Below, piece after piece: positions 16,985 to 24,899 of a DNA stretch of 64,000 nucleotides. A program made the position numbers and the translations under genes. Below the pieces are notes generated by a model, which did not search any database, was not told the origin of the DNA, and saw only the letters and a program-made list of their open reading frames with translations. Numbering within the stretch: the first letter of the stretch is position 1; each line of letters opens with the position of its first letter. The DNA is taken from assembly GCF_003287455.1 (NCBI RefSeq), contig NZ_PRLC01000002.1, positions 186,001 to 250,000 on the forward strand. The letters run 5' to 3'. Origin of the DNA: Faecalibacterium hattorii. GTDB taxonomy: Bacteria > Bacillota > Clostridia > Oscillospirales > Ruminococcaceae.

Positions 16985-18691
16985 TTAGTCCGTATCATGC
17001 ACCGTATCATCCGGCGCGGTCTCCTCCGAAGAGGAAGCGCTTTCGCCGCTGCCGGAATCGGAGGCGGCGGGCGGTTCGGTGGTGATCGCCACGCTTGGGT
17101 CGGCGGCGATATATACGGTGATGACGCTGCCCACCTCTACGGCGGCTCCGGCTTCCGCGCTGCACGAGACGACACAGCCCGCCGCATAGGAACCATCGTT
17201 GACCACCATGAAGCAGCTCGGCATCAGGCCGCGGGCTTCCAGCTCGCTGACGGCTCCCTCCTGCGTGAAGCCGATGACGTCGGGCATCTCCACCATCTGC
17301 GGGCCTTTGCTGACCACAAGGCTGATGGTGCCGCCCTTTTCGACCACATCGCCCGCCGCCGGTTCTTGGCGGATGATCTTGCCCTTCTCCACCGTGTCGC
17401 TGTACTCCAGCGTCACATAGAAGAGGTAATCGCCCACGTATTTGTGATTGTTGCGCACCTGCGTGTCATAATCCATCCCCACAAAGTCGGGCGTCAGGGT
17501 CACCGGCTCGTCCAGCTCGACGCTTTCCGGCTCCGGCACCGACGAGGAGGGCGCTTCCGACGTGTGCAGCCCCTGATTCACCAGCCCCCACACGATGAGC
17601 AGGATCAGAATCGCCAACAGGATCAAAATTGCCGCCAGCAGATTGCGCAGACCCAGCAGATGCTGCTTGGAGTCGTTCTCCGGCAGCGTCAGGGACCGGG
17701 ATTCGGGGCGGGGCAGGTTCCGGGTCAGCTCGGCGGTGTACTCCTGCGAGGTCAGCGCCTTGAAGAGCTGGGGCACGGTCTGGATGCGCTCCACCGGCTT
17801 CAGCTTCAGGCCCATCCAGAGCACGTCGGAAAAGTACTCCGGCACGGCGGGGTTCACTGTCCGGGCGCGGGGGTTGGAGTCCGACACCAGCCGCTGCGCC
17901 GCCGGGACCGGACTCTGGCCGCAGACCATCCGGTAGACCACCGCCGCAAGGCTGTATTCATCGGTGTAGCGACCCTCAAACTCGGCGGTGGAATACTGCT
18001 CCGGGGCCGAGTAACCCTCGTACAGCTGCTCGTGCAAGCCGCTGCCCGCCGTGCGCAGCCCCACCGTCGCGTAGCCGGTCAGCCGGGCGCGGCCGTTTTC
18101 CAGCACCCGGATGTTCTCCGGGCAGATGCCCCGGTGCACAAGGCCGACTTGGTGCATGGCGGCCACGCCGTCGAACACCGGCTGCAACATGGCGCAGACC
18201 TGCTCCGACGGCAGCGGGCCGGGATGCTGATCCAGCCAGCGGCCCAGCGGCACGCCGCCGGGGTTCTCCATCACGGCGTAGACGGTGTTGTTTTCCTCGA
18301 ACACGTCCAGCACCGCCTCCAAACCGTTGGCCGGGGTGATGCGCTGGATGGAGCGGTAAAGGTCGGCAAAGTCCATCCGGGTGGTCTTGAACAGCACCTC
18401 GCTGCCCAGTTTGGGCCGCAGGGTGGCGTCCATCCCCCGCTCCGCCGCCAGCGTCAGGGGCATATACTCCTTGATGGTCACTCGGAAGCGCCCGACGTTC
18501 TCCGCGCCCCGGTACAGGATGCCCTCACCGTCGATCCGTTCGATCTCGCCGACGGTATACCGCCCGCCCAGCACCGTGCCCACCGGCAGACTGCCCGCCG
18601 GATTACGCCCCGCGAACACCCCGCCGCAATGCGGGCAAGCCGCCGCGCGCTCGTGCAGCTCCGAAAGGCAGTAAGGGCAGATGATGGACAT
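16985..18691 (-). CDS. PASTA-domain Ser/Thr kinase-like membrane protein, probable pseudokinase
   Basis: 568 aa. An N-terminal zinc ribbon (CPYC...CPHC, residues 5-22) precedes a protein-kinase fold (about 40-315), one membrane helix (about 349-371) and two PASTA repeats (about 399-463 and 467-529) outside the cell. PASTA kinases normally sense peptidoglycan fragments or lipid II. Here the catalytic loop reads HRGICPEN (186-193) where active kinases have HRDxKxxN, and the DFG position reads TGY (about 205-207); APEQY is kept. Both key aspartates are therefore missing, which argues against normal phosphotransfer. The zinc ribbon at the N-terminus is also unusual. It is a single gene with an extended -10 promoter. 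Confidence 0.85.
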   Translation of the reverse strand: MSIICPYCLSELHERAAACPHCGGVFAGRNPAGSLPVGTVLGGRYTVGEIERIDGEGILYRGAENVGRFRVTIKEYMPLTLAAERGMDATLRPKLGSEVLFKTTRMDFADLYRSIQRITPANGLEAVLDVFEENNTVYAVMENPGGVPLGRWLDQHPGPLPSEQVCAMLQPVFDGVAAMHQVGLVHRGICPENIRVLENGRARLTGYATVGLRTAGSGLHEQLYEGYSAPEQYSTAEFEGRYTDEYSLAAVVYRMVCGQSPVPAAQRLVSDSNPRARTVNPAVPEYFSDVLWMGLKLKPVERIQTVPQLFKALTSQEYTAELTRNLPRPESRSLTLPENDSKQHLLGLRNLLAAILILLAILILLIVWGLVNQGLHTSEAPSSSVPEPESVELDEPVTLTPDFVGMDYDTQVRNNHKYVGDYLFYVTLEYSDTVEKGKIIRQEPAAGDVVEKGGTISLVVSKGPQMVEMPDVIGFTQEGAVSELEARGLMPSCFMVVNDGSYAAGCVVSCSAEAGAAVEVGSVITVYIAADPSVAITTEPPAASDSGSGESASSSEETAPDDTVHDTD

Positions 18692-18727
18692 GGGAAAACC
18701 TCCTTTTGTGGTCGTGTTGTTTTTTTA

Positions 18728-18736
18728 TTATAGCAC
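18728..18736 (-). promoter_or_regulatory. Extended -10 promoter of the PASTA kinase-like gene
   Basis: TGCTATAAT on the minus strand (TATAAT at 18733-18728), about 40 nt upstream of the start codon. Confidence 0.6.
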
Positions 18737-18750
18737 AGTTCCGGGCATAA

Positions 18751-18788
18751 CAAAAGCCCCGCAGCTCGGTTGGAGCAGCAGGGCTTCG
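18751..18788 (-). terminator. Terminator of yebC
   Basis: Minus-strand AAGCCCTGC (18787-18779) pairs with the GCGGGGCTT arm (18762-18754), followed by TTG. Confidence 0.65.
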
Positions 18789-18815
18789 TGATTTTTCAGA
18801 TTCGGTCTCCGCCGA

Positions 18816-19553
18816 TCATTCCGGCAGGTCTTCCTCGTTCTCCAGAGAGTGCCAGACGTTCTGGACATCATCGTTGTCCTCCAGAGCGTCGAGCAGCTTG
18901 CCCATGAGCTTGAGCTGATCGGGGTCCGTCAGGCGGGTGGTGGTCATGGGGACCATGGCGAGGTCATCGCTCAGGATCTCGTAGCCCTTCTCCTCCATGG
19001 CCTTGACCACAGCAGAGTAGTTGTCCGGATCGGTGGTGATCTCCGCTGCCTCTTCACCGGCATCGAAATCCTCCGCACCGGCGTCCAGAGCGTCCATCAT
19101 GGCCTCGTCGGCATCCTTGTCTTCCAGAGAGATGTCGATGACGCCCTTCTGGCTGAACAGGAAGGAGACGCAGCCCATAGCGCCCAGATTGCCGCCGTTC
19201 TTGTCGAAGTAGTGGCGCAGGTCGGCAGCGGTACGGTTGCGGTTGTCGGTCAGGGTCTCGACCATGACGGCAACGCCGCCGGGACCGTAGCCTTCGTAGG
19301 TGATCGCCTCGTACTCGGTCTTATCGCCGCCCTCAGCCTTCTTGATGATGCGCTGAATATTATCGTTGGGCACACTCATGCGCTTTGCCTTGGCGATCAG
19401 GTCAGCCAGCTTGCTGTTGGAAGCCGGGTTCGGGCCGCCGGTACGGACGGCGACGCTGATCTCGCGGCCGATCTTGGTAAAGACCTTTGCCTTGGCGCCA
19501 TCGGTCTTTTCCTTCTTACGCTTGATGTTGTTCCATTTGCTATGTCCAGACAT
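18816..19553 (-). CDS. yebC: YebC/PmpR-family translation or transcription factor
   Basis: 245 aa, the normal length for the family. The start MSGHSKWNNIKRKKEKTDGAK is diagnostic, and the ATG at 19553 follows GGAGG. The family was first described as DNA-binding regulators; members of it have more recently been linked to relief of ribosome stalling. All three domains appear complete, with the acidic central region (DADEAMMDALDAGAED) intact. It is monocistronic with a clear promoter and terminator. Confidence 0.95.
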   Translation of the reverse strand: MSGHSKWNNIKRKKEKTDGAKAKVFTKIGREISVAVRTGGPNPASNSKLADLIAKAKRMSVPNDNIQRIIKKAEGGDKTEYEAITYEGYGPGGVAVMVETLTDNRNRTAADLRHYFDKNGGNLGAMGCVSFLFSQKGVIDISLEDKDADEAMMDALDAGAEDFDAGEEAAEITTDPDNYSAVVKAMEEKGYEILSDDLAMVPMTTTRLTDPDQLKLMGKLLDALEDNDDVQNVWHSLENEEDLPE

Positions 19554-19646
19554 GGGGAACCTCCTAAAGTTTATCGAAAATCTCCGCCTGCGGGCAGACG
19601 GGCTGTGGTCGCCCGCTTGTGGCAGCACACAAAATCTAACTCTATT

Positions 19647-19675
19647 ATTGTAGCACAATCCCCAACGGCGTTCAA
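19647..19675 (-). promoter_or_regulatory. Promoter of yebC
   Basis: TTGAAC (19675-19670), 17-bp spacer, TACAAT (19652-19647), with a TGn extended -10. Confidence 0.75.
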
Positions 19676-19733
19676 GCCTTATCCGGGGGATTCTGCACGA
19701 AATCCAGCAAAAAAGCGGGGTTTGACGCCTCTT

Positions 19734-21287
19734 TTACAGCAACCGCAGGGCTTTGGGGTAGTGGTTTTTGACCCGCCCGGCGGACACTTTGCCGCCGCCG
19801 AGGGGGTAGCCGTCCACCGTAACGCAGCACCAGCCGTCCGCCGCAGTGGAGGCCGCCATCTCCCGGCCCGACAGATAGTCGGTCACCCGCGGGTCGGCAA
19901 GGGTCAGCTCCTCCCGGTTCGTGCACCGGGCCCCGAAAGCCGTGAAGAGGTGGTGTTCGGGGATGAAGCGGCCCTTCTGCACACTGCCCACGAAGACGCC
20001 CGCCCGCAGGACGTGAAGCCCCGTCTGAGGGAAGGGCACCGGCAGCAGCACACCCCCGCCGTGGACGACGGCGGGGCGGTCGGCCAGCGCCGGGAAATAC
20101 CGGGCGGCAAACTCGTGCCACGCGGCGAGGCTCTGGGCGGGAGAGGCGCTCTCCCCTGCCCCGCTGTCACCGGCCCGGCGGCCCCGCTTGCCCTGCACTT
20201 CCTCGCGGAGGACACGGGCGTTTTCCCGGCGGGAAGCACGGGCATCTCTGGATTCCGCGCGGGCAGGCTTGCCCTTGCCCGGCTTCTGCTTTTTGCTCTG
20301 CTCCGCAGCTGCCGCCAGCCAGAGCTGCTCTTCGGGCGTGTACTCCCCCGGCGCGGGCAGGGTGCGCGGCGTGCCCGCTTTGACCAGCCGGGCAATGAAA
20401 TGGCCCTCGCCGCCCTGACAGGGCCAGATGCGGCGCACCTTGCTCACATCCAGCGGCAGACCGCCGGTGCGGTTGGCTTCGCCCGCGCTGCCGAAGCTAT
20501 AGTCCACACGACCGAACACATCGGCCAGCGCAAACTCCGGATGCCGTGCGAGGAAGGCCGCCACCTGCCCCTCGTCCTCTTCCGGAGCGAAGGTACAGGT
20601 GGAATAGATCATCTCCCCGCCCGGCGCAAGGAGAGCGGCGGCGTTGTCGAGGATCTGTGCGCCCAGTTCGGCGCACTGCTTCACCAGCGCTTCGCAGTGC
20701 TGGGTGACGGCCACAGCTTCCTTGCGGAACATCCCCTCGCCGGAACAGGGAGCATCCACAAGGACGCGGTCAAAAAATTCCGGCAGAGCGGCGGCAATGC
20801 GGCCCGTATCCTCGTTGAGGACGACCGCATTGGCCACGCCCATCCGTTCCAGATTGCTCTTGAGCACCTCGGCGCGGGCGGCCACGAACTCGTTGCTCAC
20901 CAGCAGCCCTTGCCCACCCAGCGCAGCGGCAAGCTGGCTGCTTTTGCCGCCGGGAGCCGCGCACAGGTCCAGCACCCGCATCCCCGGCCGGACCCCCAGC
21001 AGCGGCGCAGCAGAGGACGCCGACGGCTCCTGCGAGTAGAAGACGCCCGCGTGGTGGTAGGGGTGCCGCCCCGGCTTGAAGGCCGCATCTTTCACCACAA
21101 AGCCCGCCCTGCAAAAGGGCGACGGCTCCACCGGGAAGTCCGCCTGTGCGGCAAAGGCCTCCGGCGTGGTGCGCAGGGCCGAGACCGTCACGCCGCGGGC
21201 AGCGCTCTCGCTGGGGGCAGCGTACAGTGCATCGTACCGCTCGCCCAGCAGCGCACGTTCCCGGTGCTCAAAATATTCCGTAGACAT
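19734..21287 (-). CDS. RsmF/NOP2-type 16S rRNA m5C methyltransferase
   Basis: 517-aa SAM-dependent RNA cytosine-C5 methyltransferase. The SAM site reads LDLCAAPGGKSSQ (about 107-119). The two conserved cysteines are present: DAPCSGEG (Cys about 181) and STCTF (catalytic Cys about 231). The C-terminal part is the extended RsmF-type region, possibly with a PUA-like fold for RNA binding, joined by a basic linker (about 325-365). The ATG at 21287 follows GGGAGGA; an in-frame ATG at 21326 lacks a ribosome site. It stands alone, divergent from the small Asn-rich gene. Confidence 0.9.
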   Translation of the reverse strand: MSTEYFEHRERALLGERYDALYAAPSESAARGVTVSALRTTPEAFAAQADFPVEPSPFCRAGFVVKDAAFKPGRHPYHHAGVFYSQEPSASSAAPLLGVRPGMRVLDLCAAPGGKSSQLAAALGGQGLLVSNEFVAARAEVLKSNLERMGVANAVVLNEDTGRIAAALPEFFDRVLVDAPCSGEGMFRKEAVAVTQHCEALVKQCAELGAQILDNAAALLAPGGEMIYSTCTFAPEEDEGQVAAFLARHPEFALADVFGRVDYSFGSAGEANRTGGLPLDVSKVRRIWPCQGGEGHFIARLVKAGTPRTLPAPGEYTPEEQLWLAAAAEQSKKQKPGKGKPARAESRDARASRRENARVLREEVQGKRGRRAGDSGAGESASPAQSLAAWHEFAARYFPALADRPAVVHGGGVLLPVPFPQTGLHVLRAGVFVGSVQKGRFIPEHHLFTAFGARCTNREELTLADPRVTDYLSGREMAASTAADGWCCVTVDGYPLGGGKVSAGRVKNHYPKALRLL

Positions 21288-21376
21288 GAACGTTCCTCCC
21301 ATGTATAAAGCCGCGCGCGGCGGCAAGACTAAGGGGTGTGAGGGGCACGACCTCCCTCGCGAAAGGAGATATTACG

Positions 21377-21544
21377 ATGACCGACCGTACCGAAAACCGT
21401 TCCAGCAACCGCACCAACAACTGCAAAAACCAGAGCCAGAACCGCACCGAGAATCGGACCGACAACCGCACGGAGAACCGCGCCACCAACGAGCACAAGC
21501 ACCCCAACCAGTACACCAAGGGTGCCGATGACGAAGACAAGTAA
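21377..21544 (+). CDS. Small Asn/Arg/Thr-rich repeat protein
   Basis: 55 aa with no recognised family. The sequence is built on NRTEN/NRTDN/NRATN-like repeats, has almost no hydrophobic residues, and ends in an acidic tail. The ATG follows AAAGGAG at about 8 nt, and a strong terminator follows, so the gene looks real. Such very polar small proteins in Clostridia are sometimes spore- or nucleic-acid-associated, but nothing here proves that. Low-complexity translation of a non-coding repeat is the alternative. Confidence 0.6.
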   Translation: MTDRTENRSSNRTNNCKNQSQNRTENRTDNRTENRATNEHKHPNQYTKGADDEDK

Positions 21545-21557
21545 CCTCTCTCATTAA

Positions 21558-21612
21558 GAAAGCCCGCTGCCTTCCCTGCACTGTTTTCCAGTGCGGAAAG
21601 CAGCGGGCTTTC
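21558..21612. terminator. Bidirectional terminator between the Asn-rich gene and mrnC
   Basis: AAAGCCCGCTGC (21559-21570) pairs with GCAGCGGGCTTT (21600-21611), with an inner CTGCACTG/CAGTGCGG stem. It serves two convergent genes. Confidence 0.85.
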
Positions 21613-21619
21613 GCGTGTT

Positions 21620-22021
21620 TTATTTCTGATTCGGGTCAAAATCTTCCCAGAGTTTGTCGAACAATTCCTCGACACGGTCCTTCCGGCCGGTGAGGTACAG
21701 CCACCCCAACAGGCACTCGAAGCCGGTGGAGGCGCGGTACTCTTCGGGGGAAGCATGTTTCGACACGCTGGCCTTGCTGGCGTTGCGGCCCCGCTTGAAA
21801 ACGGCCAGCTCCTCCTCGGTGAAGAGGGGTTCCAGCAGCTGCTCCTCGCGGAACTGTGCCCGCGCAGAGACGTACTTGACCTTTTCGGTGTTCAGCTTCC
21901 CGGCCGAGAGCCGATGATGCTGCGCCAAACGGGTGCGTACCAGCAGTTCCAGCACGCTGTCGCCCACAAAAGCCAGCGCCAGCGGGTTGAGCTCGCGGGG
22001 GTCGATGGTTTCTTCCTGCAT
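21620..22021 (-). CDS. mrnC: Mini-ribonuclease III
   Basis: 133-aa RNase III catalytic domain without a dsRNA-binding domain, the Firmicute enzyme that matures 23S rRNA. NPLALAFVGDSVLELLVR holds the catalytic acidic signature. Its start is 12 nt downstream of obg, so the two form an operon. Length and all helices are typical. Confidence 0.92.
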   Translation of the reverse strand: MQEETIDPRELNPLALAFVGDSVLELLVRTRLAQHHRLSAGKLNTEKVKYVSARAQFREEQLLEPLFTEEELAVFKRGRNASKASVSKHASPEEYRASTGFECLLGWLYLTGRKDRVEELFDKLWEDFDPNQK

Positions 22022-22033
22022 GGTATTTCTCCC

Positions 22034-23317
22034 TTAGAAGATATAATCGAACTGATAATCGCCGATGAGGATGGTGTCGTTCTCCTGAACGCCCTTGTCC
22101 ACCAGAGCGGTCAGGATGCCGCTTTCATCCAGCTGGCGCTGGAAGAACTGCAGACTCTCGTAGTCGTCCACATTGCTGCCCGCGAGGATATACTCCAGCC
22201 ACGGTGCCTCAACGCTCCAGACGTGGGCTTCCATCCGCTTGATGGTAAAGGCGCGGTCGTTGGCCTTGGGTTCGGGCTTCTTGTACTCCGGAGCGAAGAC
22301 CGGGATGGCCGGGATATCCTTCAGGCGGTTGTAGACCAGACCCGGCAGCTCCCGCACGCCCTGCATGGTGGCGGCAGAGATGGGCACGAAGGTCAGACCC
22401 TTGCCCTCGATATAATTCTGGAAGCTTTCGATCTGCTCCTCGGTGGCAAGGTCACACTTGTTGCCCACCACGATCTGCGGACGCTCAGCCAGCGCGGGGC
22501 TGAACTTGGCCAGCTCCTCGTTGATCTTCTCGAAGTCCTCGATGGGGTCGCGGCACTCGCTGCCGGAGACATCCACCACATGCAGCAGCAAGCGGCAGCG
22601 TTCCACATGGCGCAGGAAGTCATGGCCAAGGCCGATGCCCTCGCTGGCACCCTCGATCAGGCCGGGGATGTCGGCGCAGACGAAGCTGGCGCCTTCGCCC
22701 ACCGACACGACGCCCAGCGTGGGCACGAGGGTGGTGAAGTGGTAGTTCGCGATCTTGGGCTTGGCCGCGCTGATGGTGGAGATAAGGGTGGACTTGCCCA
22801 CGTTCGGGAAACCGATCAGGCCCACGTCCGCGATCAGCTTCAGCTCCAGCGTCACCTGAATGTCCTCGCCGGGCATACCGGGCTTGGCGAACTTGGGGAT
22901 CTGGCGGGTCGGCGTGGCAAAGTGTGCATTGCCGTAGCCGCCGCGGCCGCCCTTGGCCACGGTAACGGGGGTGTGGTCGGACAGGTCTGCAATGACAAGA
23001 CCGCTCTCGGCGTCCTTGATGACGGTGCCCAGCGGCACCTTGATGACGAGGTTTTCGGCGTTCTTGCCGTGGCAGAGGCTTGCGCCGCCCTTGCCGCCTT
23101 CGTCGGCGGTATACTTGCGCTTGTAACGGAAGTCCATCAGGGTGGTCAGGTGGTCATCCACCACAAAGATGATGTCGCCGCCGCGGCCGCCGTCGCCGCC
23201 GTCCGGGCCGCCCGCCGCCACGAATTTCTCGCGGTGAAAGCTCACCGCGCCATCGCCGCCCTTGCCCGCATGGAGCCAGATGGTTGCGATGTCGATAAAG
23301 TTGGTTTGTGCTGCCAT
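22034..23317 (-). CDS. obg: Ribosome-assembly GTPase Obg
   Basis: 427 aa. The Gly-rich Obg fold (residues 1 to about 160; many GGDGG/GGRGG turns) is followed by the G domain with G1 (GFPNVGKST), G3 (DIPGLIEGA) and G4 (NKCD), then the C-terminal OCT domain found in many Firmicutes. Obg binds the 50S subunit and links growth to nucleotide pools. Start ATG follows AGGAGG. Upstream lie rpmA and rplU, the usual neighbours. A 10-bp hairpin (AACCTCTCCG, 23343-23352, with 23371-23380) lies in its leader. Confidence 0.96.
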   Translation of the reverse strand: MAAQTNFIDIATIWLHAGKGGDGAVSFHREKFVAAGGPDGGDGGRGGDIIFVVDDHLTTLMDFRYKRKYTADEGGKGGASLCHGKNAENLVIKVPLGTVIKDAESGLVIADLSDHTPVTVAKGGRGGYGNAHFATPTRQIPKFAKPGMPGEDIQVTLELKLIADVGLIGFPNVGKSTLISTISAAKPKIANYHFTTLVPTLGVVSVGEGASFVCADIPGLIEGASEGIGLGHDFLRHVERCRLLLHVVDVSGSECRDPIEDFEKINEELAKFSPALAERPQIVVGNKCDLATEEQIESFQNYIEGKGLTFVPISAATMQGVRELPGLVYNRLKDIPAIPVFAPEYKKPEPKANDRAFTIKRMEAHVWSVEAPWLEYILAGSNVDDYESLQFFQRQLDESGILTALVDKGVQENDTILIGDYQFDYIF

Positions 23318-23392
23318 AGAGCTCCTCCTATGTTTAGCGATTCAACCTCTCCGGCAATGCGAAGCATGGACGGAGAGGTTTCTTCCTTTCAT

Positions 23393-23427
23393 CAAAAAGA
23401 GCCGGGCCACGAGGGTCCGGCTCTTTG
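23393..23427 (-). terminator. Terminator between rpmA and obg
   Basis: Minus-strand AAAGAGCCGG and CCGGCTCTTTTT arms around a GACCCTCGTGGC loop. It separates the ribosomal-protein pair from obg-mrnC, at least partly. Confidence 0.8.
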
Positions 23428-23450
23428 GGTTGCAGTTTTTCAGGCAGAAG

Positions 23451-23702
23451 TTACTGCTTCACGCTGCACTTCTTGCCGCTCTTGCCCACGCGCTCGAAAC
23501 GGACAGTGCCGTCAACCAGAGCAAACAGGGTATCATCGCTGCCCTTGCCAACGTTCTCACCCGGCTGAATGTGGGTGCCACGCTGACGAACGAGGATGTT
23601 GCCGGCCAGAACGAACTGACCATCTGCACGCTTTGCGCCCAGACGCTGAGCCGCGGAATCACGGCCGTTCTTGGTGCTGCCTACGCCCTTTTTATGTGCC
23701 AT
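23451..23702 (-). CDS. rpmA: 50S ribosomal protein L27 (no cleavable N-terminal extension)
   Basis: 83 aa and highly conserved ([13 protein letters not shown]...). Most Firmicutes make L27 with a short N-terminal extension (ending near LQFFA) that the protease Prp must remove. This protein begins directly with MAHKKGVGS, and no prp/ysxB gene lies between rplU and rpmA. The N-terminus, which reaches the peptidyl-transferase centre, would be ready without Prp. It is co-transcribed with rplU (14 nt apart). Confidence 0.96.
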   Translation of the reverse strand: MAHKKGVGSTKNGRDSAAQRLGAKRADGQFVLAGNILVRQRGTHIQPGENVGKGSDDTLFALVDGTVRFERVGKSGKKCSVKQ

Positions 23703-23716
23703 TGTAATTTTCCTCC

Positions 23717-24028
23717 TTAGCCGTTGATCGCAGTGATCTCAACCTTGGTATAGGGCTGACGATGGCCCATGCGGCGAGCACTGTGCTTCTTTGCGCGATA
23801 GGTGATGATGTTCAGCTTCTTGCCCTTGCCATTCTTGATGACCTTGGCAGAAACGGAAGCGCCCTCAACAACAGGAGCGCCAACCTTGACCGAACCCTCC
23901 TCGCCAATAGCGAGAACCTGATCAAACTTCACTTCGGAGTCAGCTTCAACGTCCAGCTTTTCGATGTAGACGATGTCGCCCTGCTCCACGCGGTACTGCT
24001 TACCGCCGGTAACAATGATTGCGTACAT
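23717..24028 (-). CDS. rplU: 50S ribosomal protein L21
   Basis: 103 aa, typical L21 ([14 protein letters not shown]). Two ATGs lie close together; the downstream one at 24028 is 9 nt from AAGGA, whereas the upstream one at 24037 abuts the ribosome site, so 24028 is chosen. First gene of rplU-rpmA, with a promoter and a structured leader of about 80 nt. Confidence 0.95.
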   Translation of the reverse strand: MYAIIVTGGKQYRVEQGDIVYIEKLDVEADSEVKFDQVLAIGEEGSVKVGAPVVEGASVSAKVIKNGKGKKLNIITYRAKKHSARRMGHRQPYTKVEITAING

Positions 24029-24036
24029 TTGTTTCA

Positions 24037-24111
24037 TTCCTTTTCGTTGTACTCGCTGGTCGTAAAGGCAGACCCCTACAGGGGCCATTTGCGGCGCCCA
24101 CACCAAGCGGC
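24037..24111 (-). promoter_or_regulatory. rplU leader, candidate L21 autoregulatory leader
   Basis: The 80-nt leader contains CUUGGUGUGGGCGCC and a GGCCCCUGUAGGGGUC hairpin before the ribosome site. Structured L21 leaders are known in Firmicutes. The match here is by position and general form, so the assignment is tentative. Confidence 0.45.
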
Positions 24112-24117
24112 TAGAAT

Positions 24118-24146
24118 AGTATAGCAGAAAAGCAAGCTGATTTCAA
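24118..24146 (-). promoter_or_regulatory. Promoter of rplU-rpmA
   Basis: TTGAAA (24146-24141), 17-bp spacer, TGC-TATACT extended -10 (TATACT at 24123-24118). Confidence 0.85.
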
Positions 24147-24189
24147 GGGGTTTTTGCGTATTGCGGCAAAGTTTTTTCAAGCTCTGCCG

Positions 24190-24522
24190 TCAATTGCTCA
24201 GATTTTTGAGCACCGCTTCCATATTCCGGGCTCCATAGACGATGCGGAGCACCCAAATCATTTTCTTTTCCTTCTCCACCATATAGTATAGAACATAATT
24301 TCCAACGACTTTCTTGCGGATTATCATCCTTGGGAGAAAATCATTCACGACCAATGCCCCACTTGCAGGAAAAGCACAGACCTTTTCCATACATTTGTTG
24401 ATGTCGCCCAGCAGCGTTTTTGCTGCCTTCTCATTATCAAGCTCATTTCGGATGTAGTTTACCGTTTCTCGCACATCCCGCCGCGCACGTTCAGTCAATT
24501 GGAAATGATATTCACAGTCCAT
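24190..24522 (-). CDS. RelE/ParE-superfamily toxin
   Basis: 110-aa protein of the RelE/ParE fold: FQLTERARRDVRETVNYI at the start, the KTLLGDINK helix and a C-terminal VLRIVYGARN strand. Members of this fold cut mRNA on the ribosome or poison gyrase. The start at 24522 overlaps the end of the antitoxin gene by 11 nt, the usual coupling in such pairs. The ATG at 24582 is in frame but lies within the antitoxin gene. Confidence 0.85.
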   Translation of the reverse strand: MDCEYHFQLTERARRDVRETVNYIRNELDNEKAAKTLLGDINKCMEKVCAFPASGALVVNDFLPRMIIRKKVVGNYVLYYMVEKEKKMIWVLRIVYGARNMEAVLKNLSN

Positions 24523-24769
24523 ATTCCCTCCTGATCTCTTCCAGTGCCGTCGGACCATCCACCACGCGGCCCTCATCAACATCTCTCAACCCTTCCATGA
24601 TGAGTTTTGCCTCTTCCATCTCCTTCATGGTGCGCTCGTAGTACTCGATGTCCATGACCACAAGGCGGCCGTATCCGTTTTTCGTCACAAAGACCGGGCC
24701 ATTCTCCTCGGCGCAGCGGCGCTCGATCTCCACCGTATTTTTTAGTTCACGCATCGGAATGATCTGCAT
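24512..24769 (-). CDS. Phd/YefM-family antitoxin
   Basis: 85 aa. IIPMRELKNT and PVFVTKNGYGRLVVMDIEYYE form the N-terminal DNA-binding Phd/YefM fold, and the acidic C-terminus would wrap the toxin. It is the first gene of the pair and probably represses its own promoter. Confidence 0.88.
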   Translation of the reverse strand: MQIIPMRELKNTVEIERRCAEENGPVFVTKNGYGRLVVMDIEYYERTMKEMEEAKLIMEGLRDVDEGRVVDGPTALEEIRREYGL

Positions 24770-24812
24770 ACATTCACCCTCCCAGATATCTCGCGGCTCT
24801 TTTTGTGGCTTT

Positions 24813-24841
24813 ATTATACATCAAAAAAAGCCACAGGGCAA
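24813..24841 (-). promoter_or_regulatory. Promoter of the toxin-antitoxin pair
   Basis: TTGCCC (24841-24836), 17-bp spacer, perfect TATAAT (24818-24813). It overlaps the lgt terminator stem. Confidence 0.7.
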
Positions 24842-24869
24842 GAGTTGCCTTCCGACTTCTCCGCCCTGC
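24822..24869 (-). terminator. Terminator of lgt
   Basis: Minus-strand CAGGGC (24868-24863) pairs with GCCCTG (24839-24834), then GGC and T7. Confidence 0.7.
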
Positions 24870-24899
24870 AGCTTCTGTTTTTTCTGTATCAGCGTTTTA

